Positions 52,849-62,477 of a stretch of 64,000 nucleotides of DNA are shown one piece after another. The notes under the pieces were generated by a model. It searched no databases. It worked only from the letters and a program-made list of their open reading frames with translations, and was not told the DNA's origin. The stretch lies in assembly GCA_030835385.1 (NCBI GenBank), contig JAURPI010000047.1, positions 59,130 to 123,129 of the forward strand, read 5' to 3'. This DNA comes from Alphaproteobacteria bacterium. GTDB lineage: Bacteria > Pseudomonadota > Alphaproteobacteria > Rhodospirillales > Rhodospirillaceae. Position 1 is the stretch's first letter. Every line of letters starts with the position of its first letter. The position numbers and the translations under genes are program-made.

Positions 52849-53643
52849 ATGGACGATTTAGACGCCCTGGAAGCGCAAAGCGTGTTTATTCTACGCGAGG
52901 CGTTCAACAAAATTGACCCAATTGGCCTACTTTGGTCATTGGGGAAAGATTCTTGCGTCATGATCTGGCTGGCAAAAAAAGCCTTCCTTGGCCGCATGCC
53001 CTTTCCCGCCATCCACCTCGACACTGGTAAAGAGTTTCCCGAAGCTTATGCCTTTCGGGATACCTACAGTAAGGAATGGGATCTTGATCTGATCGCAGAT
53101 GATTGCCCGCCAATCGAGGACGTAGATGCAGGTTTACCGCCAGCCTCACGTTTCGCTGCCCGCAAGTCTTTAGGTTTGCAACAGGCCATAGATCAATATG
53201 GTTTCAAGGCACTGATTACTGGCATTCGACGCGATGAACAGGCGACAAGAGCGAAGGAGAGAGTATTTAGCCCACGCGGCGTTGATAATTCTTGGGACTT
53301 TAGAAAACAGCCGCCTGAATTTTGGGACCAATACAATACTGACTTTCCGCCCGGCACCCATGTCAGAGTTCACCCGCTCCTGCATTGGACGGAGGTTGAT
53401 ATCTGGCGTTACATCGAACGGGAAAATATTCCCATGGTGCCGTTATACTACGCCAAGAATGGTCAACGGTTTCGATCCCTCGGCGAAATTGGAATTACCG
53501 AGCCCATAGAGTCAACGGCGACAACCATTGCTGAAATCATCACCGAATTGGAAGCGACACGAGACCCAGAGCGGGCAGGTCGAACAATGGACCATGAAAC
53601 GGAAGACAGCTTCGAACGGCTCCGCACGATGGGTTATCTCTAG
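52849..53643 (+). CDS. cysD: Sulfate adenylyltransferase subunit 2 (CysD-like)
   Basis: ATP-sulfurylase catalytic subunit that makes adenosine 5'-phosphosulfate from sulfate and ATP, working with the GTPase encoded next. It has 264 residues from ATG 52849. The PP-loop SLGKDS is at residues 30-35, then HLDTGKEFPEAYAFRD, GIRRDEQATRAKE, and VHPLLHWTEVDIW, all typical of CysD/NodP. The family end (DPERAGRTMDHE...RTMGYL) is intact. The frame is open to a GTG at 52801, which would add 16 residues. The fusion gene follows after three bases. Confidence 0.9.
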   Translation: MDDLDALEAQSVFILREAFNKIDPIGLLWSLGKDSCVMIWLAKKAFLGRMPFPAIHLDTGKEFPEAYAFRDTYSKEWDLDLIADDCPPIEDVDAGLPPASRFAARKSLGLQQAIDQYGFKALITGIRRDEQATRAKERVFSPRGVDNSWDFRKQPPEFWDQYNTDFPPGTHVRVHPLLHWTEVDIWRYIERENIPMVPLYYAKNGQRFRSLGEIGITEPIESTATTIAEIITELEATRDPERAGRTMDHETEDSFERLRTMGYL

Positions 53644-53646
53644 GTC

Positions 53647-55509
53647 ATGAACGCCAACAATATAGCCAGAGAACGCGCATTCCCGATTGTTATCGTCGGT
53701 CATATTGACCACGGCAAATCGACCCTGATCGGACGCATGTTGCATGACACGAACTCCCTGCCGACAGGTAAAGTGGAGGAACTTCAATCAAGCTGCGAAC
53801 GACGCGGTGCACCTTTTGAATGGTCCTTCGTGTTGGACGCGCTTCAGCTGGAGCGTGACCAGGCGATTACCGTCGACTCAACACAGATTTGGTTTCATAC
53901 AGAAAATCGCCGCTACGTCATTATCGATGCACCAGGCCATCGCGAATTCTTGCGCAATATGGTTACCGGCGCAGCTAGCGCTGACGCTGGGGTAATCGTT
54001 ATCGATGCCAAGCAAGGTGTGTCTGAGCAAACCCGACGTCATGCCTATCTCCTCCACTTGATCGGAGTTCCGCAAGTTGTGGTCGCGATCAATAAAATGG
54101 ATCTTGTCGACTATTCGGAAGATCGATTTAAGACGGTTGAAGGGGAAATGCAGACCTACCTTGAGGAAATAGGTCTGACTGCCCAGGCTATGATTCCGGT
54201 TATCGCCATGCACGGTGATAACTTAGCGACACGATCAGAACATATGTCCTGGTATGTGGGTCCAACCGTTTCTGACGCACTCGATACATTTCCGCGCGCA
54301 ACCGCGCCAGTTGAGCGCCCCTTCCGCCTTCCAGTCCAAGACGTGTACAGGCAAGACGGTCGGCGATTGATTGTCGGTCGGGTCGAAAGCGGACAGCTAC
54401 AAATTGGTTCTGAAGTCAGCGTTTGGCCGACACGTCGCTCGGCGAAGGTTGTGTCTATTGAACGCTGGGCTTCCCCTGGCACCGAAACCGTCATACGGGC
54501 CGGCCAATCTGTCGCACTCACTCTTGACGATGAGCTTTTTATCGAACGCGGCCATATACTCACATTGCCGACGGCAGGACCGAGATCCTCCAACGCTTTG
54601 TCGGTTAAGCTATTTTGGCTGAGCCGCGACCCTTTACGACAAGGTGAATATCTAACTCTAAAACTCGCGACCGCCGAATATGACGTTGTCATCGACTCTA
54701 TTGATACAGTTATAGACGTCGAAGATCTCAGCCGTCATCGTGGCCACGAAGTCGAACAGAACGGTATCGCGGAAATTACCCTCCGCTCACGAAGCGATAT
54801 CACCTACGACCTGTTTCACGACATACCGACTCTTGGTCGTGCCGTTCTCCTCGATGGTTATCACGTGGTGGGGGGCTGCATTATCGAAGGCGGAGGTGAT
54901 ATTGAGACGGCATCTCGAAATTTAACTGCCGTACCACAATCCGTGAATGCTTATGAACGGGAAGCGGCCAATGGATACCCCGGGGCCGTATTGTGGATGT
55001 CCGGCCTGTCAGGCGCAGGCAAATCAACACTGGCGATGGCACTTCAACGAGAACTGTTCAATCGCAAGATCAATGTTTACACCCTTGATGGCGATAATGT
55101 CCGCAATGGATTGAATCGCGACCTCGGATTCAGCGAAGAAGAGAGAGACGAAAATATTCGGCGCGTCGCTGAAGTGGCCAAACTCTTTGCGGATTACGGA
55201 ACAATCGTCATTTCTGCTTTCATCGCCCCCACAAATTTTGTACGCGCGCAAGCGCGAGAGATTGTCGGTGATCAATTCCACGAAGTCTTCGTCAGCGCGG
55301 ACATGAGCGTGTGTGAGTCCCGCGACGTCAAAGGACTCTACGCCAAAGCAAGACGGGGTGAGATCACCGACTTCACTGGAATATCATCGCCTTGGGAACC
55401 GCCCGAGAATCCAGACCTGGAAGTCAACACTGGCGAACTTTCGCTGGATGATTCCTTAAAAAAAATGATCGCCTACGTCGAACAATCGATACTTAAGTCT
55501 GCAAAATAA
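53647..55509 (+). CDS. cysNC: CysN-CysC fusion: ATP-sulfurylase GTPase plus APS kinase
   Basis: Bifunctional protein of 620 residues (NodQ-like layout). The N-terminal GTPase (about 1-430) drives ATP-sulfurylase. The C-terminal APS kinase (about 445-620) makes PAPS, with Walker [10 protein letters not shown] at 453-461 and [15 protein letters not shown]. The GTPase G1 loop is GHIDHGKST (18-26), as in elongation factors, instead of the GSVDDGKST of E. coli CysN. The G3 region reads DAPGHREF. The kinase loop has FIAPTN where a serine (ISP) is usual. Production of PAPS with no reductase genes nearby points to sulfation of an acceptor and not cysteine synthesis, but other loci cannot be seen. Confidence 0.88.
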   Translation: MNANNIARERAFPIVIVGHIDHGKSTLIGRMLHDTNSLPTGKVEELQSSCERRGAPFEWSFVLDALQLERDQAITVDSTQIWFHTENRRYVIIDAPGHREFLRNMVTGAASADAGVIVIDAKQGVSEQTRRHAYLLHLIGVPQVVVAINKMDLVDYSEDRFKTVEGEMQTYLEEIGLTAQAMIPVIAMHGDNLATRSEHMSWYVGPTVSDALDTFPRATAPVERPFRLPVQDVYRQDGRRLIVGRVESGQLQIGSEVSVWPTRRSAKVVSIERWASPGTETVIRAGQSVALTLDDELFIERGHILTLPTAGPRSSNALSVKLFWLSRDPLRQGEYLTLKLATAEYDVVIDSIDTVIDVEDLSRHRGHEVEQNGIAEITLRSRSDITYDLFHDIPTLGRAVLLDGYHVVGGCIIEGGGDIETASRNLTAVPQSVNAYEREAANGYPGAVLWMSGLSGAGKSTLAMALQRELFNRKINVYTLDGDNVRNGLNRDLGFSEEERDENIRRVAEVAKLFADYGTIVISAFIAPTNFVRAQAREIVGDQFHEVFVSADMSVCESRDVKGLYAKARRGEITDFTGISSPWEPPENPDLEVNTGELSLDDSLKKMIAYVEQSILKSAK

Positions 55510-55533
55510 GGACAATCCATAAGTCGGCGTCAG

Positions 55534-57096
55534 TTACGGGTCTACCCGAATAAAACTAGAGGCTGATGACGGGTCACCTTTGCCATCGTATTGAGCCCTT
55601 GCGGGATATGGAAAAGCTGGTCGGCTAAAATCAACTTGATCGGCCTCTAAAGGCAAATCTGTACCCGCGCTATCAACACGCACGTTGGGATGCACTCCGA
55701 TAAGAACATCAGGCGCGTTACCATTCTCAACCCAGTCTTCCATATAGGCCAGGTAGTCGATGGCATAGGCTCCTTCTCCGCCACTGCAATGGTTCATTCC
55801 AGGAATCATAAACAAGCGATAAAAGTCTAGGGTCGACTCTTGACCACCCATCGTTCTGGTTACCATCTCGTAGTAGTCAATGATGTTTAAGGGCACCACA
55901 GACTGATCGCGCCAACCTTGGTAGGTTAATAGCTTACCGCCCCGCGCTTTAAATTTACGCAGATCCGGATTTGATCCCGTATAAATCGCCTCCATAAGCC
56001 CTAAACGCTTATAGTCTTCGTCAAAATCAAAATCCGTCTGCTTCCAAGACGGTCCGGGGTCCGGCATGAAGTTAAGGTAACGGAACATGTCGCCCATGAA
56101 GTTTTCATAGACCGACAGACCACCGTCTTCACTGATGTAGTTGCCAAGCCAATTAAGCTCGGACCCCCGTTGCGCCCCACCGGTATAGAGCGCTTTGCCA
56201 TCAGACGTGACAGGTCCTTGGTATATTTTATTTACCGTCTCGACTTGAGCTGTCGTTAAACAATTGTCTCTATCCTGACCCAAACACTGCAACTCAGACG
56301 GATCAAAATCGCATTCACGGGCGTCTCCGATCAGACCATCTTCGATGCCATCGTTCATATCGCATTTTGCGATGACGGCCTCATGAAGCATTGGCACCTT
56401 TCTGGCGGGAAGAATTTGCTTCCCGTCGTCATCTCGGTTCGCGACGACTGTCCACAACAGCTCCATGCCAGCGCCGGTTTCGTCGATCACCGGTGCACCG
56501 GCGACAATGCCATCAAAGTCGTGGGGAAAACGTTGCGCCTCTACTAACCCCTGTCGCCCACCGGTCGAACAGCCCATGAAGTAGGAGCGCTGAGGTGCAT
56601 TTTCATAAAATGATTCTGTTATTACCTTACCTGTAACCGTCACAACATGGGTCGCACGATAACCAAAATCAATTTCTGCCTGTAGATCGTTGTACGCCCA
56701 CTTCGCATCAATCGCCGTAGAGGTATGCCCCATGTCGCTCGCAATGCAGGCGTAACCATCTTTAACGTGATTGTTGCAGGCATCTATAAAGATGCTCCCG
56801 CAGAACCCGCCACAGCCACGCTGAATAAATTTACCGTTCCAATTCTCCAGGGGTAGCCGCAGCTCAAACTCAATGGCAGAGCTGACATAACCTTTGACTT
56901 GGCAGTACGCCGGAAACTCATTTGCGGCCGCTACAGCGCGAGTGGCCATGACGTGAGTTGACGCATCAATGATCGTCGAAAAATCCTGCGACTGAAGCGC
57001 TTGGCATTGCATTTCCGAAGCCGCCTCAATATCGCGCCCTCCACTCGCTGCCATAACAACAAACACCGCAGTGGCTAACACCAAACGATTGAGCAT
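55534..57096 (-). CDS. Tannase/feruloyl esterase family protein
   Basis: Secreted serine esterase of 520 residues. Signal peptide (MLNRLVLATAVFVVMAASGG) is followed by an alpha/beta-hydrolase core. The nucleophile motif is GCSTGG (Ser 177), and the late GMNHCSGG supplies the catalytic His flanked by Cys. The Cys next to Ser and the Cys next to His form the family disulfide (CS-D-HC motif). Many other Cys suggest periplasmic or extracellular disulfides. Substrates are probably phenolic or carboxylic esters. It is convergent with cysNC (24-base gap). Confidence 0.87.
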   Translation of the reverse strand: MLNRLVLATAVFVVMAASGGRDIEAASEMQCQALQSQDFSTIIDASTHVMATRAVAAANEFPAYCQVKGYVSSAIEFELRLPLENWNGKFIQRGCGGFCGSIFIDACNNHVKDGYACIASDMGHTSTAIDAKWAYNDLQAEIDFGYRATHVVTVTGKVITESFYENAPQRSYFMGCSTGGRQGLVEAQRFPHDFDGIVAGAPVIDETGAGMELLWTVVANRDDDGKQILPARKVPMLHEAVIAKCDMNDGIEDGLIGDARECDFDPSELQCLGQDRDNCLTTAQVETVNKIYQGPVTSDGKALYTGGAQRGSELNWLGNYISEDGGLSVYENFMGDMFRYLNFMPDPGPSWKQTDFDFDEDYKRLGLMEAIYTGSNPDLRKFKARGGKLLTYQGWRDQSVVPLNIIDYYEMVTRTMGGQESTLDFYRLFMIPGMNHCSGGEGAYAIDYLAYMEDWVENGNAPDVLIGVHPNVRVDSAGTDLPLEADQVDFSRPAFPYPARAQYDGKGDPSSASSFIRVDP

Positions 57097-57265
57097 ACCC
57101 GCATCCCCTCCCCAGATTTGATCCCCATGGTAGCGCTGCTTTCTACCCTCACGTCAATGGCTGCAGCCAAGAAATTGGCTGTCTGGCTCACGCGTTTGTC
57201 ACATCCAGCCCTGTGATTCTCTCGTAAAGTGCCTTTAACAAGCTTATTAACCCTCAGGATTCTAT

Positions 57266-58612
57266 ATGACCGACGTCTCGCAACCGCCCGTTCCTGCGGG
57301 GAGGTTTAAAATAATTCTGACTTTGTCTCTTCCGATCGTCGGCGGCATGGTTTCCCAGAACATACTCAACCTTGTGGACACCGCGATGGTCGGTCGCGTT
57401 GGCCCGTCAGCCCTGGCCGCTGTGGGAATCGCCAGCTTCACCAACTTCATGGCCATCGCCATCATTCTTGGCCTGGGCACCGGGGTTCAGGCCATCGCAT
57501 CACGCCGCAAGGGTGAAGGCAAAGACAATGAGACAGCAATTCCATTGAATGGCGGACTGTTCCTCGCTCTCGTCATGGGTGTCCCGCTTACCGTAATCTT
57601 GTATCTGGTTGCACCATTTGGCTTTCCACTTTTGGTTAGCGATCCGGCCGTTGTTCAGGACGGCGTGCCTTACTTAAAGGCGCGAATACTCGGCACCATT
57701 GCCATTGCCATGAACTATGCCTTTCGAGGGTTCTGGAATGGAACCAACATGTCGACGGTCTACATGCGAACCCTCGTGGTCATGCACGCCATCAACATAT
57801 TTCTCAACTGGGTATTGATTTTCGGCAACCTTGGCGCGCCAGCGCTTGGAGCTGAAGGCGCTGGTATCGCGACGACCATTTCGATCTTTGTCGGCACAGC
57901 ACTCTATGCCATTCAAGCCTGGCACCTGGCGCGAGACCGAGGCTTCTTAGACCGACTGCCCCGACGCGAAACTCTCACTAACATTCTAAAAATCTCCATC
58001 CCCGCTTCCATCCAGCAATTTTTCTTTGCCGCTGGTTTTACTGCTCTATTTCTCATTATCGGGAAAATCGGAACGGCTGAGCTAGCGGCCGCAAACGTTC
58101 TCATGAATGTTTCTCAGACCGCATTTTTACCTGGCTTGGGTTTAGGCATCGCTTGCGCCTCTATGGTCGGCCAAGCGCTCGGACGCGGTGATCCTGACGA
58201 CGCCAAAGCTTGGGGATGGGATGTGGTGAAAATTGGAATCGCGGTTATGGGAGCACTCGGTATCCCAATGATCTTCTTTCCAACACCAATCTTATCAATC
58301 TTTCTGACTGACCCCGCGGTTATTGCCCTGGCCCGCCCACCCGTCATTTTAGTTGGCGCAACGATCTGGTTCGAAGCTATATCAATGATTCTTCTGGGCG
58401 GCCTACAGGGTGCAGGAGCAGCAAAGATTGTCGCCAAGATTTCAGTTGGCCTGCAATGGATTTTGTTTCTGCCCTTAGCCTACGTCGTCGGTCCCGTGTT
58501 GGGCTACGGCCTAATGGGCGGGTGGTGGTGGTTCATCACCTACAGGCTGATCACAACTTTAATTTTTGCGGGGTTCTGGCAATTCGGTAAATGGCAGCAC
58601 ATTAAAGTTTAG
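57266..58612 (+). CDS. MATE-family efflux transporter
   Basis: Inner-membrane multidrug/sodium antiporter-type exporter of 448 residues with about twelve hydrophobic segments. The N-terminal SLPIVGGMVSQNILNLVDTA and VGPSALAAVGIA are typical of MATE helix 1-2, and the equivalent half-repeat starts near 235 (ILKISIPASIQQFFF). AGGA precedes the ATG. It stands alone between two convergent or divergent neighbours, so the substrate cannot be inferred. Confidence 0.9.
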   Translation: MTDVSQPPVPAGRFKIILTLSLPIVGGMVSQNILNLVDTAMVGRVGPSALAAVGIASFTNFMAIAIILGLGTGVQAIASRRKGEGKDNETAIPLNGGLFLALVMGVPLTVILYLVAPFGFPLLVSDPAVVQDGVPYLKARILGTIAIAMNYAFRGFWNGTNMSTVYMRTLVVMHAINIFLNWVLIFGNLGAPALGAEGAGIATTISIFVGTALYAIQAWHLARDRGFLDRLPRRETLTNILKISIPASIQQFFFAAGFTALFLIIGKIGTAELAAANVLMNVSQTAFLPGLGLGIACASMVGQALGRGDPDDAKAWGWDVVKIGIAVMGALGIPMIFFPTPILSIFLTDPAVIALARPPVILVGATIWFEAISMILLGGLQGAGAAKIVAKISVGLQWILFLPLAYVVGPVLGYGLMGGWWWFITYRLITTLIFAGFWQFGKWQHIKV

Positions 58613-58620
58613 CGGGCAAC

Positions 58621-59535
58621 CTAGTCATCGGAGGTTCCAACCCGCCTCACGAAAGCCGCCAGTTCTTTATTATATCGCTCTGGATGCTGGAAAAACGGGA
58701 GGTGCCCCGTATCTTCGTAGAACGAGAACTCGGCGTCAGACAGGGTATTCATTGCAACTTCAGAATCGTTAGCCGGCATCATTATGTCTCCCGAACCACG
58801 AGACAACAGCATCGGAATATTCATTTGGTCCACGATATCCGTATTGTCGAGTTTACGCCCGGCCATAGCGCGACGCACGTAAGCCGGCATCATCAACCCC
58901 ATCGCTACCTGAGCGTCTTTGTCCGTTTCGGTCATTGTGTCCGTAAAGAACGTCGCAGCCGTATTGTTAGCTGCAACAATGTTGTCTTGCATGTTCATGG
59001 ACCGAGTTCTCGCAGAATTTTCTAGCATCTCTTTGATGTCGTCAGATGGAGGAAACGGAGAACGCGGCACCAACCCACCGAGTGATCCTACTAAATTAAC
59101 ACCGGCGAGATTATCAACCCCGTAGTGACGAACATAGTCTGAGACTACGAAACCTCCATAAGACCAACCTACGACCACCGGCTTGGTAAGCCCGGTCACT
59201 GCCATGACAGCCGCAACGTCTCCAGCCCAGGCTTGAGACGGCGTTAACAACTCCGGCTGCCAGGGCTTACCCGATAACCCGTGGCCACGCATATCAAAGG
59301 CGACAAGGTAAAATTCGTCCGCCAGATCTGATTCGAATTGCAGGCGAAACGCCTGCGACGCTTGGGCCATACCATGAATTAGCAGGATACCCGGATTATT
59401 TGGGTCTCCCGCTGTCATCACATTTAGAGGGACGCCACCGTACCCTTCGACCACTTGGAATTCTGGCTCCGCCGCGGCGACACCCGCCCAAGCCAACGGA
59501 ATACCGACAATTAATAGGGTCACTAGGGATTTCAT
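58621..59535 (-). CDS. Exported alpha/beta hydrolase
   Basis: Protein of 304 residues with signal peptide MKSLVTLLIVGIPLAWAGVAAA. It has an alpha/beta-hydrolase fold: oxyanion HGMAQAS, FDMRGHGLS, nucleophile GWSYGG (Ser 125), and the catalytic His in EDTGHLPFF near the C-terminus. GGAG lies seven bases before the ATG. The sequence is of the general haloperoxidase/epoxide-hydrolase-like esterase type, so the substrate is open. Its stop is eight bases from the MATE stop (convergent). Confidence 0.87.
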   Translation of the reverse strand: MKSLVTLLIVGIPLAWAGVAAAEPEFQVVEGYGGVPLNVMTAGDPNNPGILLIHGMAQASQAFRLQFESDLADEFYLVAFDMRGHGLSGKPWQPELLTPSQAWAGDVAAVMAVTGLTKPVVVGWSYGGFVVSDYVRHYGVDNLAGVNLVGSLGGLVPRSPFPPSDDIKEMLENSARTRSMNMQDNIVAANNTAATFFTDTMTETDKDAQVAMGLMMPAYVRRAMAGRKLDNTDIVDQMNIPMLLSRGSGDIMMPANDSEVAMNTLSDAEFSFYEDTGHLPFFQHPERYNKELAAFVRRVGTSDD

Positions 59536-59559
59536 CTCAGTACTCCATTGAACATGCGT

Positions 59560-59575
59560 ATAAGATATAGCTTAT
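59560..59575. promoter_or_regulatory. Dyad between divergent hydrolase and small membrane gene
   Basis: ATAAG-ATATAG-CTTAT lies in the 115-base gap between two divergent genes. The five-base arms and AT-rich centre could be an operator or overlap a -10 box. Confidence 0.25.
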
Positions 59576-59650
59576 CCGTCTTGCATCTGGGGCGAAAACC
59601 AGCCAGATAAGAGTCAGTTGCTCATTGACCAATAAGGCAGGGTTAAAGCC

Positions 59651-59848
59651 ATGTGGATTCTGAAGTTTGTGAAGGGCGTAGGCCGTTTCTTGGCGGATCT
59701 CCTGTTTTTGATAATCGCCGTCATTGTCTCCTCCACGATCTTTGCCTCGACCAGCTTGACCCTGGCCATCGTGCTGGCGATCCCTGTTTGGCTGGGCTTG
59801 GCATGGGTCTACAAAGGGGTCTTTGGCCCGCGACACGCACCGGCATAG
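59651..59848 (+). CDS. Small two-helix membrane protein
   Basis: Protein of 65 residues with two hydrophobic segments (LADLLFLIIAVIVSSTIF and LTLAIVLAIPVWLGLAWVY) separated by a short polar turn, a basic N-terminus (KFVKGVGRF), and a short tail. AAGG/AGGG lies about 10-15 bases upstream. I do not recognise a family. It directly precedes an exported hydrolase gene (11-base gap), whose translation may depend on it. Confidence 0.6.
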   Translation: MWILKFVKGVGRFLADLLFLIIAVIVSSTIFASTSLTLAIVLAIPVWLGLAWVYKGVFGPRHAPA

Positions 59849-59859
59849 TAAACAGCGTC

Positions 59860-60831
59860 GTGCATCGCCTCGGCACCTTAACCTTAGCCCTTTCCGTCAC
59901 GGTACTTAGCGCGAGTTCATGCCTAAGTGCAGATGCCGATCGATATTCGGGTGCACAGGGACCCCACGGTGTGGCATTCACCCGCGACCTAGTTCTTGAG
60001 GCCACCGAAAGACCCGAACCATTTGTTGTTCAAGTCACACGACCCATTGGTACCACCGGCTCCCCTGTCATTGTGTTTTCACATGGCTTTCGGTGCGAAT
60101 TGGCGGGCAACGACGCCCTTGTGGGACATTGGGCGAGCCACGGCTATACCGTTATCCAGCCACAACACTTAGACGCTGAGCCCAATTCAAAAGCCGACAT
60201 CTACCCGCAGCACGTAAATTGGACAGAACGGCGGCGGGATATGGAGCGCAGCCTGGACCTGCTCGATCAAATCACGACTGCTGTTCCCGAGTTAGAAGGC
60301 ACGTTGGATCTATCGACGGTTATCGCGGCCGGACATTCATACGGTGGACTAACCGCACAATCTGCTGGTGGCGCAAAAACCTTTTCACGAGGTGAGCCAA
60401 ATGAACTCGTGCATCAACCAGATAGCCGCTTCAAAGCAGTTGTTGCTGTGTCTCCCCCTGGCCGCATGCCGGGCTTTGTCGATGAGAACTCTGCAAAATC
60501 CATCACCCTGCCAATGATTGTGACGACTGGCACGGAAGATTTTATCCCGCCCATGATGCCAACCTGGGAAGTCCATACGGACACCTATGTTGACGCTGAG
60601 CCTGGCGAGAAATATCTCGCAGTCATTGAAGGTGCCGACCATCGCTTTGGCGGATTGATCTGTGGTGACGTAGGAGCAGAACCAATGGTCGACCAAATGG
60701 CCATCCTAAACGCGGCCACCCTTGCCTTCATTGACACGGTTGTACACGGCTCCGCAGACGCAAACGCCCATCTGGATGGACTGGCAAAGGCTGGCAAAAC
60801 TGAAACAATGTTCGCCTTTGAAGCCAAGTAA
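59860..60831 (+). CDS. Exported alpha/beta hydrolase (PAF-acetylhydrolase/dienelactone hydrolase-like)
   Basis: About 323 residues from GTG 59860. An N-terminal hydrophobic signal (LGTLTLALSVTVLSASSC) may be a lipoprotein signal, but the lipobox is poor. The hydrolase fold has the oxyanion site FSHGFRCEL, nucleophile GHSYGG, and a late ADHRFGG with the catalytic His. The frame is open back to 59653, but that part only overlaps the small membrane gene in another frame. There is no clear ribosome binding site, so coupling to the upstream gene is likely. Substrate unknown. Confidence 0.8.
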   Translation: MHRLGTLTLALSVTVLSASSCLSADADRYSGAQGPHGVAFTRDLVLEATERPEPFVVQVTRPIGTTGSPVIVFSHGFRCELAGNDALVGHWASHGYTVIQPQHLDAEPNSKADIYPQHVNWTERRRDMERSLDLLDQITTAVPELEGTLDLSTVIAAGHSYGGLTAQSAGGAKTFSRGEPNELVHQPDSRFKAVVAVSPPGRMPGFVDENSAKSITLPMIVTTGTEDFIPPMMPTWEVHTDTYVDAEPGEKYLAVIEGADHRFGGLICGDVGAEPMVDQMAILNAATLAFIDTVVHGSADANAHLDGLAKAGKTETMFAFEAK

Positions 60832-60843
60832 GACCGATCTGTC

Positions 60844-61767
60844 CTAGCGGTCCACTTTCGCATAAATGTCGCCAACAACATCAAGCGCGGGGAACACGTC
60901 AGACAACGGCACCGGAAAAGGCTGCCCGTCCTGAAGCGCCCTGGACGCCTCGGTAATAACAGTCTGGTGCCCGGGTCCAAAAAACAGATCCGCGTCGCTT
61001 GGCTCGGCAACTGGCGGGTCCGGCAGTCCCTTTACGGCAGTAATGGAATGGCCTGCCATATCGATACGAACACCCTCATCTTCAATGACACATATCACCG
61101 GCCCATCTGCTTGTTCATTCACGGCATAAATTTTTACCTGAGCCGTGCATCCAGAAGAGAACGTCATGGTGACATTGATGCAATCTTCCTGCGGGGTTCC
61201 GTACAGAGTCGCTTTCACATCTATTGGCTGGCCAAGCCACCACAAGAGGAGATCGATATAGTGGAGCCCGATGGTACGGAGCACGCCCCCACCGGACCGA
61301 GTAGGATCAGCATGCCAGCCACCCAGTCGTGCAAGGTTGCCGGAAAACGTCACCGCTTGCGGTATTAGAGCTCCGTTCTCAATGAGTTCCGAAATCCAGC
61401 GGCTGTGTGTCTGCGCCCGCTGATTGAGAACAACACCAAGAGGAACCTGCGCATCCTTCGCATGGATGTGCAGTTCCTCAGCTTCAGCCCTTGTTTTGCC
61501 GACGGGTTTCTCACAAAGCACTGGTAATTTCGCGTCAAGCGCCCGGTGTGCAAGATCTGCCTGCGTATCATTCGGGCTAGCAATGACGATAGCGTCTGCT
61601 TCAGTAGCTCTCAACGCATCCGATAAATCAGTATAGACAGGCTTATCCTTATCAGGCGGTCGCATGGGATCAATAATGCCCGCGAGCTCAGCATTTGTCG
61701 TTCTTTGTATCGCCGCCACGTGACAACGCCCCGCTTGACCAGCGCCAGCAACCAGCCATCGAATCAC
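60844..61767 (-). CDS. Gfo/Idh/MocA-family NAD(P)-dependent oxidoreductase
   Basis: Cytoplasmic dehydrogenase of 307 residues. N-terminal Rossmann fold with RWLVAGAGQAGRCHVAA, then the family motif CEKPVGKT, and the C-terminal alpha/beta domain with the conserved GGGVLRTIGLHYIDLLLW segment. The GTG at 61767 overlaps the stop of the upstream SDR gene (GTGA), which fixes the start. The frame stays open 51 bases further upstream without an appropriate start. Typical substrates are sugars, inositols or related polyols. Fourth gene of the operon with FAD oxidoreductase, MFS and SDR. Confidence 0.88.
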   Translation of the reverse strand: MIRWLVAGAGQAGRCHVAAIQRTTNAELAGIIDPMRPPDKDKPVYTDLSDALRATEADAIVIASPNDTQADLAHRALDAKLPVLCEKPVGKTRAEAEELHIHAKDAQVPLGVVLNQRAQTHSRWISELIENGALIPQAVTFSGNLARLGGWHADPTRSGGGVLRTIGLHYIDLLLWWLGQPIDVKATLYGTPQEDCINVTMTFSSGCTAQVKIYAVNEQADGPVICVIEDEGVRIDMAGHSITAVKGLPDPPVAEPSDADLFFGPGHQTVITEASRALQDGQPFPVPLSDVFPALDVVGDIYAKVDR

Positions 61768-62477
61768 GATGCGACGTCCATCCCGCCGTCGATGGTCAAT
61801 ACTGTGCCGGTGCTCCACGCCGCCTCGGGAGAAGCAAGAAATAGAATAGCGGGGACAACATCATCAGGCTGGCCGATACGCCCGAGAGGTGTCGCACGAT
61901 CCAATGCCTCTCGAATATCAGGACTGGCATCCCAAAGGGACTTAGTAGCTGGGGTCTCAACGGGACCAGGAACGACGGCGTTGACCCGAATGTCATGCGC
62001 CGCGAGTTCTTGGGCGAGACACCTGACCATTGTCATACTCGCGGCTTTCGCCGCTGCAAAATGAGACAGGTCCGGCGCTGGACCGCGGTGCAGACTAGAG
62101 CCTACATGAACGATCGCGAGAGGCTTGTTCTCAGCAACGGCCCGGCGAGAGGCTTCCTGCGCACAACGCCAAAAGCCACCGAAGTTCAATGATAACGTCG
62201 TTTCCATCGCGGCTTCATCGACATCCAAAGCCGGACTTCGTGATGCGCCGCCAGCGCAGGTGATAAGGACGTCGGGAGCGCGGTCTAATGCCGAAAAAAA
62301 GGCGTCGACTGAGTCGCGGTTTGTAACATCAAGATATTCAGGAGTATCTGGTTCCGCTTGAACATCTCCTATGAAAACAGACGCGCCTTGGTCCCGCAGT
62401 TGCAGAACACATGCAGCACCGATCCCTGATGCCCCACCGGTTACGACAGCTAGCTTACCCGTGAAAGCGCCGCTCAC
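61764..62477 (-). CDS. Short-chain dehydrogenase/reductase with Phe at the catalytic Tyr
   Basis: Protein of 237 residues from GTG 62477, with AAGGAG six bases upstream and a GTGA overlap with the transporter stop. The NAD(P) loop TGGASGIG is at 13-20, NxGG-like NFGG at 98-101, and Ser at 127-128. The expected YxxxK reads FAAAK (F140, K144; codon TTT on the coding strand), so the catalytic tyrosine is missing. The C-terminal AVVPGPVETP is normal. The protein may be a poor or altered enzyme, or only a binding protein. Confidence 0.87.
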   Translation of the reverse strand: MSGAFTGKLAVVTGGASGIGAACVLQLRDQGASVFIGDVQAEPDTPEYLDVTNRDSVDAFFSALDRAPDVLITCAGGASRSPALDVDEAAMETTLSLNFGGFWRCAQEASRRAVAENKPLAIVHVGSSLHRGPAPDLSHFAAAKAASMTMVRCLAQELAAHDIRVNAVVPGPVETPATKSLWDASPDIREALDRATPLGRIGQPDDVVPAILFLASPEAAWSTGTVLTIDGGMDVAS

